A stretch of DNA of 64,000 nt, from assembly GCA_003194525.1 (NCBI GenBank), contig NBIV01000190.1:1-64000 (forward strand), in the 5' to 3' direction. Source of the stretch: Gracilariopsis chorda (lineage: Eukaryota > Rhodophyta > Florideophyceae > Gracilariales > Gracilariaceae). This document shows, one piece after another, positions 19,385 through 32,208 of this stretch. A model generated the notes under the pieces. The model did no database searches, was not told the origin of the DNA, and saw only the letters and a list, made by a program, of their open reading frames with translations. The number at the start of each line of letters is the position of its first letter. Positions within the stretch are counted from its first letter, which is position 1. Made by a program: the position numbers and the translations under genes.

Positions 19385-22060
19385 AAGGCAAGAGCAAGTA
19401 GCCTTCGGCCGGGAGCGGAACTGCATGCCGCTGTAGATGAGTTGTAAAAAGCGGTGGAAAGAACAGAAAGGGTGGAGAAAGCAAAAGCAGAAAAGCAAGT
19501 AGTTTAATTCAATAAACGTAAAATGCAAAAATATGATTACAGATGTAGGGAGATGCAGAACTGAATGGCTTCAGGAAGCACTAAATTAGCGATGCCCACT
19601 GAAATAGACTGAATTGTTTGCGCATTCCCGGGTGTAAGTTGGGGGTCATGCACAAGCAGCAAATGACTTCTTTTTGGAACGAGAGACAATTTGACGTACA
19701 ACTGACCCACGCAGAAGAAATTGGATGGCATATATACAACCAATACATTCAAGGTCTTTTCCTGTTTTTGAACGGTTGCTGTAAACGAAAGAGAATATGG
19801 AACTGTCTTTGAATCATGTGAATGTCTGCAAACGAAAACACTAGTTTCATACGATGCAAGAGCTGTACTTCCAACACCTATCCATTCTCGTCGGATTAAG
19901 CCACCTGCATCAGAAAATGATGGACATTTACGACCACGATCCGCTTTTCATTGAGCACAGCATAATTCAGTGCTTTCTGAATGACCACAACTGTCCCAGC
20001 TATATTCAAGTCTAAGTTGTGAGGGGGTATTTGAGTAGGTGCATACTAATAGGCAAACTTGGGAACAATAGTACTAACGATTTGGAACCCCGGGTTCTTC
20101 CCAAGATCAGCTTGTACGGTCGTCGTTTACTGAAGATTTAAGCGTTCACCAGTAAACAGATCCAACGCTGCCGCTTAATATATTCGTTGGCCAACTAGTT
20201 TGTGGACGCAATGAGCATTTTTTTGAAATCCACATCTTCCTTGCGTCGTACTCTGAGCCATGTCCACAGGAATTGGTAAGATGTGTGCATCCTGCCGGTG
20301 GAGTTGAGTGTTGGTGGCGCCTCGCTGGGTATGGCGTTGCGTGTGATGGAACTTAAGAGTGACGCAAATGCCGTATCATCGCCTTGGCGTACTTGTTCGC
20401 CGAGATACAGCACTGAAACCGAGCACAATGTCCACACACAATTCTACCATGGTATAGAGCAATGCTTATCCGCATAACCTCTAGGCGAAGTGGATCATGA
20501 ATGCTTCAGTACCGATGTGGCATCGGTTCAACTGATGTGTGAGTGAAACTTTGGCAATATTGGATGAAATTCGATATAAATTTTGTTTGGTATTTTTGGA
20601 ACCTTTCTGGGTGAGTTCTATGATTTCTGGAATAAATGCATGCGTAGTCAGCGTACGAATGTTATTCATGGCTGGCATGATTCAAACCTGGCGTGTTGCA
20701 CGGTGGCTGGCCATGCCGCTGAGTGCCACAAACGGGTGGCCCACAAGTTTTGCACAATACATTATTAGTATTCTTAGTTTTATTATTACCCCATAGTACT
20801 TAAGGGAGGACGGCCCTGCCGTTTCACCCTAAAGTAAAGTTAAGCTGTGCCTCGACTCTGTGTTTATCGCCTGCGCGAAATGACTACTCCCTTTCGGAGT
20901 TTCACCGCGTTCGGGCTCATTATACTCACCCGCACAGTATCAACAAGGTCCGCTGATATGTCTTAACCAGCGGGTTCGCCCAGTGTTCACTGCTTTTACC
21001 ATACTGGTTACTTTCTATTGCGGGAGCAGATAGTGTTGGACTCAGTATTGTGTTTTGCCATCCTAGCTGAATAAGCAACGCCCCCACCGCCCAGTCTCTT
21101 TCCGCTTTCTGCACGAGCCGCTGGGTTGTACCTTCTTCCTTCGTTCTTTCCCTTTTGTCCCATTTTTCCCTTTGGATTCTCCCGTGGACTGGAACACCGC
21201 TTACATGGACTTGTGTACTAAGTTGACCAGCTAATAAACCGATTCTAGGTAACAATTGCATCGGTATAGCCGGAAGCCACTTTGGTTTTGCACTCGAACA
21301 CCGTGGGGTATATAAAACTCTGTCGCTGTGCGTACTTCGCAAAAGAAGAAGGCCGCGAACACTTTGAGAGGATCTCCTGTCTAGGGACATTGCTCCACAT
21401 ATGGCAACTCGTTAAAAATGTTTGTTTACACTAGTCTCATATTTCCACTGGGCTCAGCCTCCATGTGTACCTGCAGAAATACTGGGAGCAGTTGGGAGTA
21501 GTCGCCAGAAAGAACGATCCTCAATTCTCCAAACTGAGCTGGGTTTTTCATTCCTCTGCACCGAAGATCTTTGAGCAACGCATCTATGCGTTTAAAAAGC
21601 TTTCGTGAAAGCATGGACGCCTCATCTAAGAAGAGCAGTTGTATTTCGCGAAACAGTTCCGCACGTTGAGATTGGGGACCGTACCTGGACAAAATAGCTG
21701 TTCCTTTGATTTTGCTGTTCTTATCTGCTACAACCCTTCCAAGCAGGCTGGGTAAAGTGCGGTCACCTCCGTAAAACGACGCTCCGATGACCGTTGTAGT
21801 AGTCATTTTGGCGAGCATGCCTTCTGACTTGGTGATCTCACGAAGGAGGCTGAGCACGTATGTCTTTTCACTGCCTGCAGATCCCTGCACAAAAAAAACC
21901 ATTCCTGGAATGCTAGTTAGCTCTCGCAGCCCATTTTGTTGTTGCAATGCGGCAATGGAGCTGTCAAGGACTTGTCTTTGGCGAGTTTTAAAGTCGCATA
22001 CTGTGACTGTGACGTTGATGCATTTCGCACCACGAGCAGATCTCGAGTTGTTGTAGAACG
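19385..22060 (-). mobile_element. Helitron copy 2, helicase part, split by an LTR
   Basis: This copy is homologous to the last 1.7 kb of the Helitron at 49033-54608. Before the insertion it keeps PIF1-type helicase segments: VFFVQGSAGSEKTY (degenerate Walker A), LLFLDEASML (Walker B) and GELRIVLSGDYSQLLPV. After the insertion come the VLYLGEQVRQGDD segment and the 3' untranslated tail, including AAGCAAAAGCAGAAAAGCAAG and a GCCTTCGGCC element near the 3' end (19401). It shares with copy 1 an in-frame TAG between ASTN and the L[VA][DN]E block. The Rep part is missing. It has several frame breaks and is clearly older than copy 1. Confidence 0.8.
20453..21399 (+). mobile_element. solo LTR inserted in Helitron copy 2
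   Basis: A 947-bp insertion interrupts the Helitron homology exactly between flanks CATGG and TATGG, a 5-bp duplication with one mismatch. Its ends are short inverted repeats (TATAGAGCAATG and CATTGCTCCACA). A TATATAAAA box sits about 85 bp before the right end. No internal coding region is present, as expected after LTR-LTR recombination. A related LTR lies at 55660-56447. Orientation is taken from the TATA box. Family: LTR retrotransposon, not further assigned. Confidence 0.75.
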
Positions 22061-23640
22061 ATGTTTCTCACTCTATTCTGCACCATACCCCTATGAGAAG
22101 TATTTCAAAAAAATCTGCACAGGTAGAGTGCGCATTAAGGTTGTGCGACGCGTTGATCCCAGCCTGATTTCGATTTGCCAATTTTACGAAAAGGGATGGT
22201 AATCGGAGGTCTTTGTTACTCTTTGAACATCCAGGTGCATCCAAGGTGATATCAATGCGCCTTCCAAAGTGACACCTCGTATAAGCAAGAAAGCGAAGCT
22301 TTCTGTATTGTCATCAAAGCGTCCTCCGTGTGCGTTCCTATTCGGGCAGATATAATAATGATAATAGGATACTGAATTTACTGTTGCAAGACATACATAT
22401 GGTTTCCACCTGCTTCTTTCTTGTTGTAAACCCAGTAAATTCATTGGGGGGTATTCTTTGCTTTCATCGCACATTTATCTCCGAACAATACGTAGTTTGT
22501 AGATAACTACCGCTTGTTTGACTCATAATGACATCCATGACTCCTAATCTAGTGCAACATGGTAACCTCCGTTCAACAGCCAATTCCAGTACCAGACCTA
22601 GTCCGTCCATACCAGAATTTATGCGGCAGCAAACACTGCGCATGAGAAGAAAGACAAGCGTAAGGAAACCAAGATGCGCGTATTCGTGTTCGACCATGAG
22701 GATTATAGCAACCATAGTCAGCCAAATTCGAAAGAGCATGGAAGTTAAAAAGCACCACCGTGCTGCAAATGGTAAATCTTGTAAATCCTGTATTGTATCA
22801 AGCCCGTCTTCTCCCTTTTTTGCACACCAAGGTGCAAAAATGATAGTCAAAAGAGTTGAACACGCAGCACAGAGAAAGCTTCGCGTTAGATGTCGACCAT
22901 ATAAGGTATAATATGTTGCAAGACGTACAAAGCCAAACTCTCTGGCTTGAGTTTGCGTAAAACAGAAAACAATTACCATAAGTACTTTTCAGGAGCAGGG
23001 CTAGTCAAGTTCGTTCGTTAGTCAACCACCTTAAAACGTTGAGAACAAAGTATCCTGATATGTTCAGCGATCCTAACTGAATCTGGAATTTGAAAGACAC
23101 CGCCGTGAGTGCCACATATGGAAACCGTGTTAAAGTGATCAAAGGTACAAGAAACAACTTAGGTGGAAGACGCCATATCATCTAAGAAAACGGAGCGCAT
23201 TTGAAGGCAGTAATAGCCGCCTCCGCTTCTGGTCTGATTGATCCTTCGCTGAAGAGCAAGATTGAAATCCCTCACGAGCTGCATTGGATGGCCGAATAAG
23301 ATTGGATTGCGGATATCATACCATAAATGTTGTAGTTGACATTATCTTTGACCTCTGATGCCACACAACACTCGGTTCTTGTTTTCCACTGATGTCGTGT
23401 CGGTATCAAGAAGAATATCAGAAGCCAAGTTGTCGTCGATGAAGTAACATCTTTGTCAGCCTCCGCTCCGTGACTGTTGAGAAGGAACGATATGGTCAAC
23501 AACAATGATCAGCCTGGCAACAATGGAGAGCTCCTCTACTGTTTTCGATCGAAATGCATCTGTTGAACTGCAATTCTTGTACACCTGCATTTGTTCACCC
23601 ACCTGGAGACCTGTCGCTCATTCGAAGAGCGCAACTTCAT
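22061..23640. other. no confident gene; degenerate DNA
   Basis: Minus-strand frames at 22184-22474 and 22464-22979 are open. The second is Leu/Val/Phe-rich and would look like a membrane protein, but there is no start context, homology or conserved spacing. I treat the stretch as anonymous transposon-derived DNA between a Helitron and a CACTA element. Confidence 0.4.
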
Positions 23641-23728
23641 ACGTTCTCTGCCAATGACTCCATTCGGTGGAGCACTCGGTATCTTCAATGTTCACTTCGA
23701 ACTCAAAAAGCATTTTCACACGTCCAAA

Positions 23729-25982
23729 TTACACCTCAACTCTATTGCCATCTTCCATTTCAGCTGCATTATGCCAGTTCACGCGGGAACGTCGTTCAAA
23801 AAAGTCAAGGGTACCTGGACGAACCCTGGCCATGGTGTCCTGTAGCGCACTTCCACAACTGAAACGTAGCCGAGGTCTGAAGTGAACGTGATCGATCGCA
23901 TCTCGAATATCAATGACTTTTGAAGATGCCAAACCATCATACTTCCGCATGAAATATCCCCTCAAGCACGATGAAAGCTGTTCGTCCATGTCCTCGTTGC
24001 TTCCCACCCAGTACGTCTGCTTCTGACCTCTAAGTTCATACCCCCCTCTTTCGTTCAGATCTCGAATCATTTTCATCCCATCGTTCTCCACCGAAACACG
24101 GAAAAAAGATTTATTGGCCTCAACAAATTTTGCGTCATTCATTAGTGACGCCGCAGCAAGGTTTATCGCGTTCATACGACCTAAGACCCACCCAATATAA
24201 CGCTCCATCCAGTACTGCGAGTATCCGACTGGAGGTCCGCTTTCAAATACACCTTCTGCAAGGTGTAGTAGCAAATGAATGGTATAATTGCACAGCTGAA
24301 TTCTCTCAGGGTCCTCTCTAAAATATTGTTGCTCAACGTGACGATAAAAACCAAGTGCCAAGTGTTGCAATCTCTCCACATCACGTTTCTTGAGGGTTGG
24401 AAGCCAGCATATATCGACAAGTTCGACAAACATTCTCCAACCTGAAATAAATGTATGAGGAAGATTTCCATCGAGTAAAATGAAACTATAGAATAGGGTG
24501 AATGACTTGAAGTAGGCCGATTTCTACTCGGAGAACTTACTCAAAGGTCTTGGATGACTTGCCATTTGACTTGGAACGCCACCTCCAAAACGCATCAGCT
24601 CTTCATCTATCTCCTTGACAGACAGCTTGGTCAATGAATACGGTTTGCCCGGAGTAAGCCACAAACGAATCATATCTTTTCCAATGTTGTAGAACAAGTG
24701 CATGATATCAATCGGAAATGAAGTGTATGGCAATATGTTGGGAAGAGAGAACAGTATTGAGTTTTCGTTGATTCCAGTTGCTCGTTGCATATCAGATTTT
24801 TTTTGCCGTCAAGCAATCCTAACTTTTGAATGGTCAGAACTGTTTCACTGACAGAACGCTGTGGAAGACGAGATAAGTCGAAGACAATAATTCTTCGACC
24901 AGATTGTTGGAGCGCACTGAGAAAGTAGTAATGTAGATTGGAAGCTGACCAGACTCCTTCGATATTGCAAAAGTGACAAGGTCGCTTGCCATTATGTCCC
25001 TTTAGCCAACAAACGTTCTTTATGGCCGGCAGATCTCCTGTAAACCATATCATATGAACTCGGATCATTCGTGATGAGCCGTCGTAAAACGCAAATTCCG
25101 TCCCCGTACCATCCTTGTTAAGCAATTGGATTTCCTCCACGAGCGGAGCAACGAATGACTGAAAATTGACGGGCTCGGATGGGCCCGGGATGAAGGTAAA
25201 CGGCAGGACGTTTTTGATGAGGAATCGCTGGCTGGGCTCCAGGTTGCGGATTATCGCCGCAATAGGCCATACATCATAAGTACGCTTTCGGAAAGCTTGA
25301 AAAGCATCTGTCGATACGGCCAGAAAGAGATAGAATTTGATTGCATCCCTTCCCCCTGAAGCATCTGCAATCCTTGCAAACGCATCTGTATCAAAAAAGT
25401 CTCGAATACACTCAGGGTCTCCTTCTGAATCCTGGCCTTCGAGATATTTGTACAGACTATCACATCGTGCTTTATAACAAACATACGCTCCAATCATTGT
25501 TTCAATGATATCCATGATAGGGTAGGCCTGAGTTGGATTTCGGGAGCCGAGCGAGGTCTAGCGCAAACGGAGCATTGCGTAATGGACTCGTTGTAGAAGC
25601 ACATGTGTCCTGGGCATATGGGAAAGGATTTAATCGCCTCATCTATTCTTGACTCCATGTTTATGCGACCCATTACGGTTTTCCAACACTTATACGGTGC
25701 CTGAATAAGTTGTAGAATATCATCCATCACGGCTTGTGTGATACCATGCTTGAAGAACAAGTCTATCCACGGTCTGTTCTTCCAAGCCAATGACGAAAAC
25801 TCTGATTCCACGACGCTGTTTTGAAGATGATTCTGATTCATATAGTGTTCTCCGAGATCCTCACCGAGATATTGACACTCAAATTTTTCACCACCCATAT
25901 TGAAGCTCTGAACGGAGTTTTGGTCTACTTCCGAACGGCCCGAGAAGTTCGAATCGTAAGCAAACGGTTGAATGTGTGCCAC
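23729..25982 (-). pseudogene. CACTA/EnSpm (Tnp2, Transposase_21) transposase, with intron
   Basis: From the 5' side: a CPGHMCFYNES...CSVC zinc motif near 25600, then the Transposase_21 core (DAFQAFRKRTYDVWPIAAII, a GDLPAIKNVCWLKGHNGKRPCHFC block near 25000), then FPIDIMHLFYNIGKDM near 24700. A clean intron follows at 24442-24540 (99 bp, donor GTAAGT, acceptor TTTCAG). Splicing it gives ...RPLSWRMFVELVDICWLP in frame. The C-terminal domain (IHLLLHLAEGVFESGPPVGYSQYWMERYIGWV) ends at 23729. Two single-base frame changes are visible, one at an A8 run near 24810 and one near 25520. The start is not certain. Otherwise this is a full-length-looking Tnp2 gene that could be only recently inactive. TAGTG near 26108 may be the terminal CACTA repeat. 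Confidence 0.75.
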
Positions 25983-26259
25983 AACGTCATTTTCGTGTCA
26001 CAACCCGGGCTGATTGGTTGCTTGGGACGGTTCTGGGACGCCAGTCGTGAGGTAGCTTTTGTCGGTATGTGGAGTTTTAGGGGATTTTCTGCATTCTCCA
26101 CTTCATAGTGTTCTTCATCATCTTTACGTTTCTTCTTTAAACCGTTAATCCGGTATAACCGTTAATTCGGTAGTATTCTAATTGCTACAGTTCATCAACT
26201 TCTTGTTCAATCCGTGAGGATCTTCTTCTTCTTGTTTTCGAGCTTATCCGCTTCGCAGT

Positions 26260-29200
26260 CAATTCATACCCTTCGGGGACTGGATACGGTTCTACCATAC
26301 TTGGGATTTATCCACCGTTGCTGGTATGAATATCCGAGTCCTTCGGGGATACTGTAAGACTTTAGGCCTAGGTAGATGTTCGATGGGTTCCATCGTGTCC
26401 TCTTCTGGGGGTATCCATACCAACGGATTTGGTAGTAAACCAACCCTTGTGGGTCATATTCGTGACGCACGATGCGTTCCATAAAGAATTCTCGGGAATA
26501 CGTGTCCGATTTCACGTTTCGCACAACGGATTACCGTAAGGACAAACCCTTCAGGTGTACCAAGGGACTCCTCTCCAACCTTGACCGATGGTGTTCCGGT
26601 TCTCGGAGACCAGGGACCTGTAATATTCTTTCCGTAGGTGCGTCGAAACGGTCAAACGGTAACTTCTGTGATACGCGTCGTAGCGCGAATCTGAAACTGT
26701 ACCCAGATAGAACTCGCGTTCCAGAGTACTATGTCTTCACGTGAGCTCCCAAGAACAGTTAACTGACGAACGGTAGTGTCCGAGATCCAGTTAGCGCCTC
26801 ACAAGGTCGGGGCTACCGTTTGACAAAGATACTCGTGTGCCACACTCCCTGCGCATGGAGGCGGACCGACCAGCTACGGTGCTTTCACACTGGGTCCTGA
26901 TTGGATGACCATCGCTGCCGGACGTCCACAAAGTTTCGGTCCCATTTTTGGTTAACCCTTGCCGATGGGTGCCACGGGTTGTCGTGTACACGGGTACGGT
27001 GTCCGTTACTTCTGCACCTCAGTGCTCCGCTACTCTGTAAGCGTGTTAAGTCCAAGTGCGTATACTGGCTGTGTGCCGTGTAACCCACGTTGCGCGTGAA
27101 CGTCACACATACAGTGGCGCACGTTTCAACGTTCTACCGCTTCAAAAGTTCCACGAAACCCTCGTTCTTCCCGCGATCAGGGATTAAAAGCTCCAAAGCG
27201 TGGTGTACACCCAATCGGGGTCGTCGTCCCCGTCGCGTTAACCCAAGTCAGAATCGGCCATCACCGGGCGCGGTTCGCCACTAGTACGAGGAGCAACGCC
27301 TTGCGTTCTATCGCTACTGCGAAGTCCTGACTTCAACAGGCGGGCCACAGTGGCGTGCGCTGTTACAGTGGTGTCTTCCCTTTAAGGGCTTTCCCTAGTG
27401 TGGTTCCCATTTACCCTGCGGGGTCCCACGTCCACGTCTCGCACTGTGCGATTAACCGTATGGTGCTCAGGAATAATTATCCCTGGCAACGCCGGTAAAT
27501 CGACAGCGATTGCACCTCCCTCCCCCTCCTTAGGCGGAGCCTGGAAGGTGAACAGGGTGGTTGGCGGGTTGAATCGAGTGGGGTGAGCCAGGATATCCGG
27601 GGAAGTATCCTGAGGACGAAGATCCATTTCCTTCGGTAAATACAATAAAACACGATCCGGATGAGGTAGAATCGCTGGTAGCGACGGAGAATGAACGGCG
27701 AGCAGGTCGTCTGAGTCCAGATTACCGTCGGAGGTATGCCCGATATCAGGGGCTGGGTGAGGATGAGGAGATACAGTAATGGGGTCGCTGGAAACCCGTT
27801 CGTGTTGTTCGTTAATGTCCAAGACGACTGTGTCGGTGGCAGTAGAAACGACACCATAAGGCCCGTCCAAGATTGGAGAAAGCATATGACGCTTTTTCCT
27901 TTCAGGATTATAATACTCCTTACGAAGGAAAACAAGGTCATTTGTTTTAACCTGTGGTAGCAGTTGACGGAGCTTGCCGTCGAAATGACGCTTTTATGAA
28001 AGCTTAGCTTTGTCCATAGCTTTCCAGGCAACCGGTATCATCTTCTTTAAGCAAACAAAGGAGCCTTCGTTCGGGGGCTCCAAAGTTTGAGAAGCTAGAA
28101 TATCAACACATATTTCGTCTGACCAATCCTTGGTACTTCGTTTATCTTTCTCAACCAAAAAACACGGTATCCAGAGATCATCGACCGGTTCTGCTTCGGC
28201 AGTAGTTTCCAGTGGGATTGCACGTCTGCTTACGTTTTAAGGGTTCCCTTTTTGTAGAGTACTTCGAAATCAAATTCCGAGAGTCGGAGATGCCAGCGCA
28301 TGAGGCATCCCGGTGGTTCGGCAATCTCTATGAGCCAACGGAGGCAGGAGTGATCCGTATGTAACTTAAAAAGTCCATTCCCATAAGATATGGTCGAAGA
28401 GTGGCAAGCGCCCAAACAACAGCGAGACACTCGTTTTCAGATCCCGAGTAGTTACGTTCGTGCACGTTCAATAGCTGGGAGCAATATCAGATTGAGGATC
28501 GTTCACCGTCTTCGGTCACTTAAAATACCGCACAACACACCTAGTTATCACTGGCATGAGTATCCATTTCATAGGGTAAACCAAGATTTAACATCGCCAA
28601 TATTGGCGGAGATGTCACGGCGTTGATGAAAGCCGTGAAGGCGGTCACTTCTTCGTTGCCAAACGCTTCCAGTTTAACTGGTTGTCTTTTCTTTAGGAGA
28701 GCATTCAGAGGTGTCGCAAGCTCCAAGAAATTCGGGACAAACGATATACGTTATAAAGTCCGAGAAATGATCGGAATTCCGTTTGCGTAGTCGGATGTTT
28801 CGCGTTCTTCAGCGACTTAACTCTTACCTCTTCTATTGAGGGCTGTCCAGGGCGGATTATATTTCCAAGATACTTCACCGAATCGGTACAGAATTTGCAT
28901 TTCTTGAGTTTCAGCGTAATCCCTGCATCTCGCAGCACACGTATGACGTTTCTCATATGGGCAATGTGATCAACCAAGTTGTTGGAGAACACGATTATAT
29001 CGTGGAGATACACCAAGCAGGTTTTCCATTTGAACCTGGCCAATACAATATATATGGCACGTTGAAACGTAGCAGGTGCATTAGTTAACGAGAAGGGCAT
29101 TCGTTTAAAACAATATAGTCTTTGGCGACACACAAACGCAGTTTTGTCGCGGTCCTCCTTGTGGATAGGAACTTTGCAATAAACCCCAGTTGGCTTCAAG

Positions 29201-29400
29201 AGCGGTGATCACCGTAGCACTCCCAAGTGCGTCGATGTACTCGTTTATCCGAAGGTATCGGGTAAACTTCTTTGACGGTAACTGTGTTGAGACATCAATA
29301 ATCGATACAAAATCTCCACGATCCATCCGAGTTCGGAACGAGCACTACTGGCGAAGCCCAAGGTGATTGAGCGGGTTCAATGACGTCAGCGTATAACATC
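26260..29400 (-). mobile_element. Ty3/Gypsy chromovirus fossil (pol part)
   Basis: Read right to left: reverse transcriptase blocks (near 29400-28700, e.g. SPWASPVVLVP, FKRMPFSLTNAPATFQRA), RNase H-type segments (28700-28230), the GPY/F module of the integrase C-terminus (near 27850, LDGPYGVV), a Pro-rich tail and a chromodomain (near 26300-26500, FFMERIVRHEYD...YYQIRWYGY). The integrase core and gag are not recognised, and no LTR pair is seen. It is broken in many places (well over five) and looks old. A Helitron fragment abuts its 5' side at about 29400. Confidence 0.7.
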
Positions 29401-31033
29401 TGAATGTACTGCGGTTGTTTTTTGCTTGGCAAAGAGCTAACAGTGTGCTGTGTAATACAAGAATGACGAGATGGGGCGTCACGCTCGGCAAAAGGCATGG
29501 AAACGATATGATTCGTAGTCCCTACAGCCAGAGAGCGTTTCAATCCCCATTTTCTCAACTTGAATAGACTATTCGCGACCACGCAATGGTTCATGGACAT
29601 GTCGTATGTGAAGGGAGATGGGACTTTATTTCTAAGACTTGAGACCAGTGCAGCTCTCGCTCCCTCCACGCAGAACCAGAACAACACGCTCTACAGCTTT
29701 CTGTGGGGTACTGGTCCGCCTTTCTTGGATCAATCTCACTATACGCGTGCCATTCTGCTGAGTTCATACAACACATCCACGTCAGAGACATTGTCCCCAA
29801 GCTGTACGATGTGATACAGCCCAAGACAGATGCGGTGCGCGAGCGGTACCGATCCATGCTTAACATGCAACAACAACAACAAAATGTGGAGACCGCTGTG
29901 GATATCAGCTTACAAGCATTAGAACAAGAAGTAGTCGTTCGTGGATACGAAGGACCTCGAATTGCCACAGTCATTGCTCCTCATGCAGGTACATGGCCTC
30001 ATTCTGAAGATGCTCCTGGTGGCGTACCAACCATAATGAGAACGCTCGTCGTGGATCCGAATAGCCTATACCGAGTAGAGTTTCAAGTACAGTACTTGAT
30101 AGAAGAAACCGTAACCGTAGAGGACGCCATATTGACGGCTGATGCTGCTGCTGGAACTACGGCGGTTTCCAATGCCGCATACAATGCGCAGGTGGGGTAC
30201 AGAATTCTAAAACCGGTATCCAAACTCGCAGACAAAAGCACTTTCCCTCTTCTCTACACGTAAGGCGATCAGCACGATCCGTTTGACATCGTCGTGGTTC
30301 TGGATGAAAGGAACTCCACAGAGCAAAGCTTAGGTTTAAGCGTCATCGAAGGGAAGCTTCGGAAAGCTCAATAGGGATGAGAGCGTGAAGAGAATACTGT
30401 AATGAGACAACATCCTTCTGAACAGTGGACCGTAGATGCAGATGTGGATGCTTTGCATTTACAAAAACATTCAAGAAATGCAACTGCGTTTCTTGGAGAC
30501 ATCAAAATAGGCACAAATTGTAAAACAGAAATAGATCTAGCAAGCACAAAAGCAAACCGGTCATGTGTCACCATCACAGTTGGCAAAAATAGAACGCATC
30601 TTTCTGCCCAATGAGCCGGTCAACTCAGCATCGTACTGGAAGGTCAAGCGCATGGATTTACAGGCGATCGTAGCATGGAGAGGACCACCTTTTTGCTTCA
30701 TTAGAATAACCATCAACATCTTGCTAGAGGACATCTAGCGGCTCGGTATGGACACCAGCAATCGTAGCGCATTTGCAGCGCAGAGCAGCCACGGTCGACC
30801 GTTTGAATGACCGGATCTGATTGCAAATATGTACATAGAGTACGCAAATGACTTCATGAAGAATTGGAGAACAACGCGAACCACATCTTTGGAATGAAGT
30901 GCTTGGGGCTTGCATTAGAGCTTGAGTTTCAAGAACGCAATGTACCTCATCACAATATCCTATTGTGGCTCGAAGGGGGCGTGATTGAAAACATTGATGT
31001 GATCGACGAACTGATTCTTGCAGAAATACCAAA
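29400..31033 (+). mobile_element. Helitron fragment (N-terminal and Rep parts), copy 3
   Basis: About 1.6 kb matches the Helitron at 49033-54608 in the opposite orientation. It starts near the sequence encoding MNRLFATTQWFMDMSYV and runs through NTLYSFLWGT, the Gln-rich MLNMQQQQQN run and the TFPLLYT segment to the HUH region (GLALELEFQERNVPHHNILLWLEGGV). The fragment ends abruptly at about 31033, where integrase sequence begins. It carries several stops and frame changes. It lacks the helicase, so it is either a truncated copy or was cut by the retroelement to its right. Confidence 0.75.
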
Positions 31034-32168
31034 TGAACTTCTGCATTTTGATTTCTGGTACATGTCTCCTGGTAAAGATGAGATCCTGTACGTTTTAGTA
31101 TTTAAGGACGATCATATTGGATACGTATGGTTTACAACAGCTACCGAGACCATTGCGGAAGTCGTCGCAAACGCAATGATTCAATGCTTTGCCGCTTTTG
31201 GCGTGGTACAAAAGTGGGTATCTGATAGAGGTTCACATTTCAAGAACGAAGTTATCAGATTTTTGCAAGAGAAGACAAAGTCATCTCATCACTTTACACT
31301 TGCGTATTGTCCTTGGTCGAATGGAACGGTGGAAGTTGTGTGTCGAGAGCTGCTGAGGACATGTCTTGCGCTGCTTTCGGAATACCAACTGCCCCACAGC
31401 TGCTGGCACAGTGTTTTGCCGGTTATTCAATCCGTACTCAACAATTCGTCGCTGTATCGTCTTAAGAACCGATGCCCTTTGACATTCTTCACTGGTCACA
31501 AACAAGACTCTCCTATGACTTCAATCAAGCGCAGGATAGGTAAGAAGACAAAGGTTCTCAACTTCGATGACGTACGACGACTGCAGCTGAGACAAATTGA
31601 AGATATGCAGTGCGCATTGAACAACATGCATAAGGATGTCACAACTCGATCTGGCAAGAAACGTAAGCAAGCAGTTGACCATCACAATCGTAAGACTAAC
31701 ATCTGTCCTATTAATTTTACCGAAGGGGACTTTGTTTTGCGCGGGGTTCAACAACGCGATCACACTCGTAAGCCGTCTTTAAGGTGGCTTGGCCCCTACT
31801 GCGTCACAAAATGCCGGTCTGGATACATCTTTCTCATCAAGTCTCTCGTGGATGGATCGACAATGGAGTTTCATGGTCGTCGTCTGAAGTTCTTTCGTAA
31901 TAAGGATTTTGAAGTCAAAGAAGAACTACCGGGCCATCTTGCGTATCAACAAGGCGAACTGCTTGTAATAGATCGCTTTCTTGACCTAAGAAGGCAAAAA
32001 CGAACTACAGACGTATTGGTGAAGTGGCGTGGTTTTGCTGTCAACAAGACTGATTGGGATTCTCTTGCGTCTCTGCAACAGGACGTTCCAGCTATGGTAC
32101 AAGGGTACCTGATGGAAGTATCTACAGCCGGAACTCCGCGACAACGCGCTATCGCTGACCATCTCTGA
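31034..32168 (+). mobile_element. Ty3/Gypsy integrase with chromodomain (fossil)
   Basis: This is a long open integrase region. The DDE core is recognisable as LHFDFWYMSPG, SDRGSHFKNE and CPWSNGTVE, followed by the C-terminal module and a chromodomain (VIDRFLDLRRQK...VLVKWRGFA). Upstream pol and gag are absent. The frame is continuous with 57 codons of Helitron Rep sequence on its left (ORF 30864-32168), a chance fusion of two elements. This part looks whole as far as it goes and younger than the minus-strand Gypsy at 26260-29400, which is a different family. Confidence 0.8.
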
Positions 32169-32208
32169 GTAATCAAGTGTGGTTGTCACCTACTTAATTA
32201 CGGGGCGG

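Noticed and set aside
22464-22979. 172-residue hydrophobic minus-strand frame, possible membrane protein
   Set aside because: No start context, no regular helix spacing and no neighbouring support; AT-rich DNA readily yields Leu/Phe-rich frames.
26901-27284. Short + strand ORFs opposite the Gypsy fossil
   Set aside because: Antisense to element sequence, no motif, no start context.
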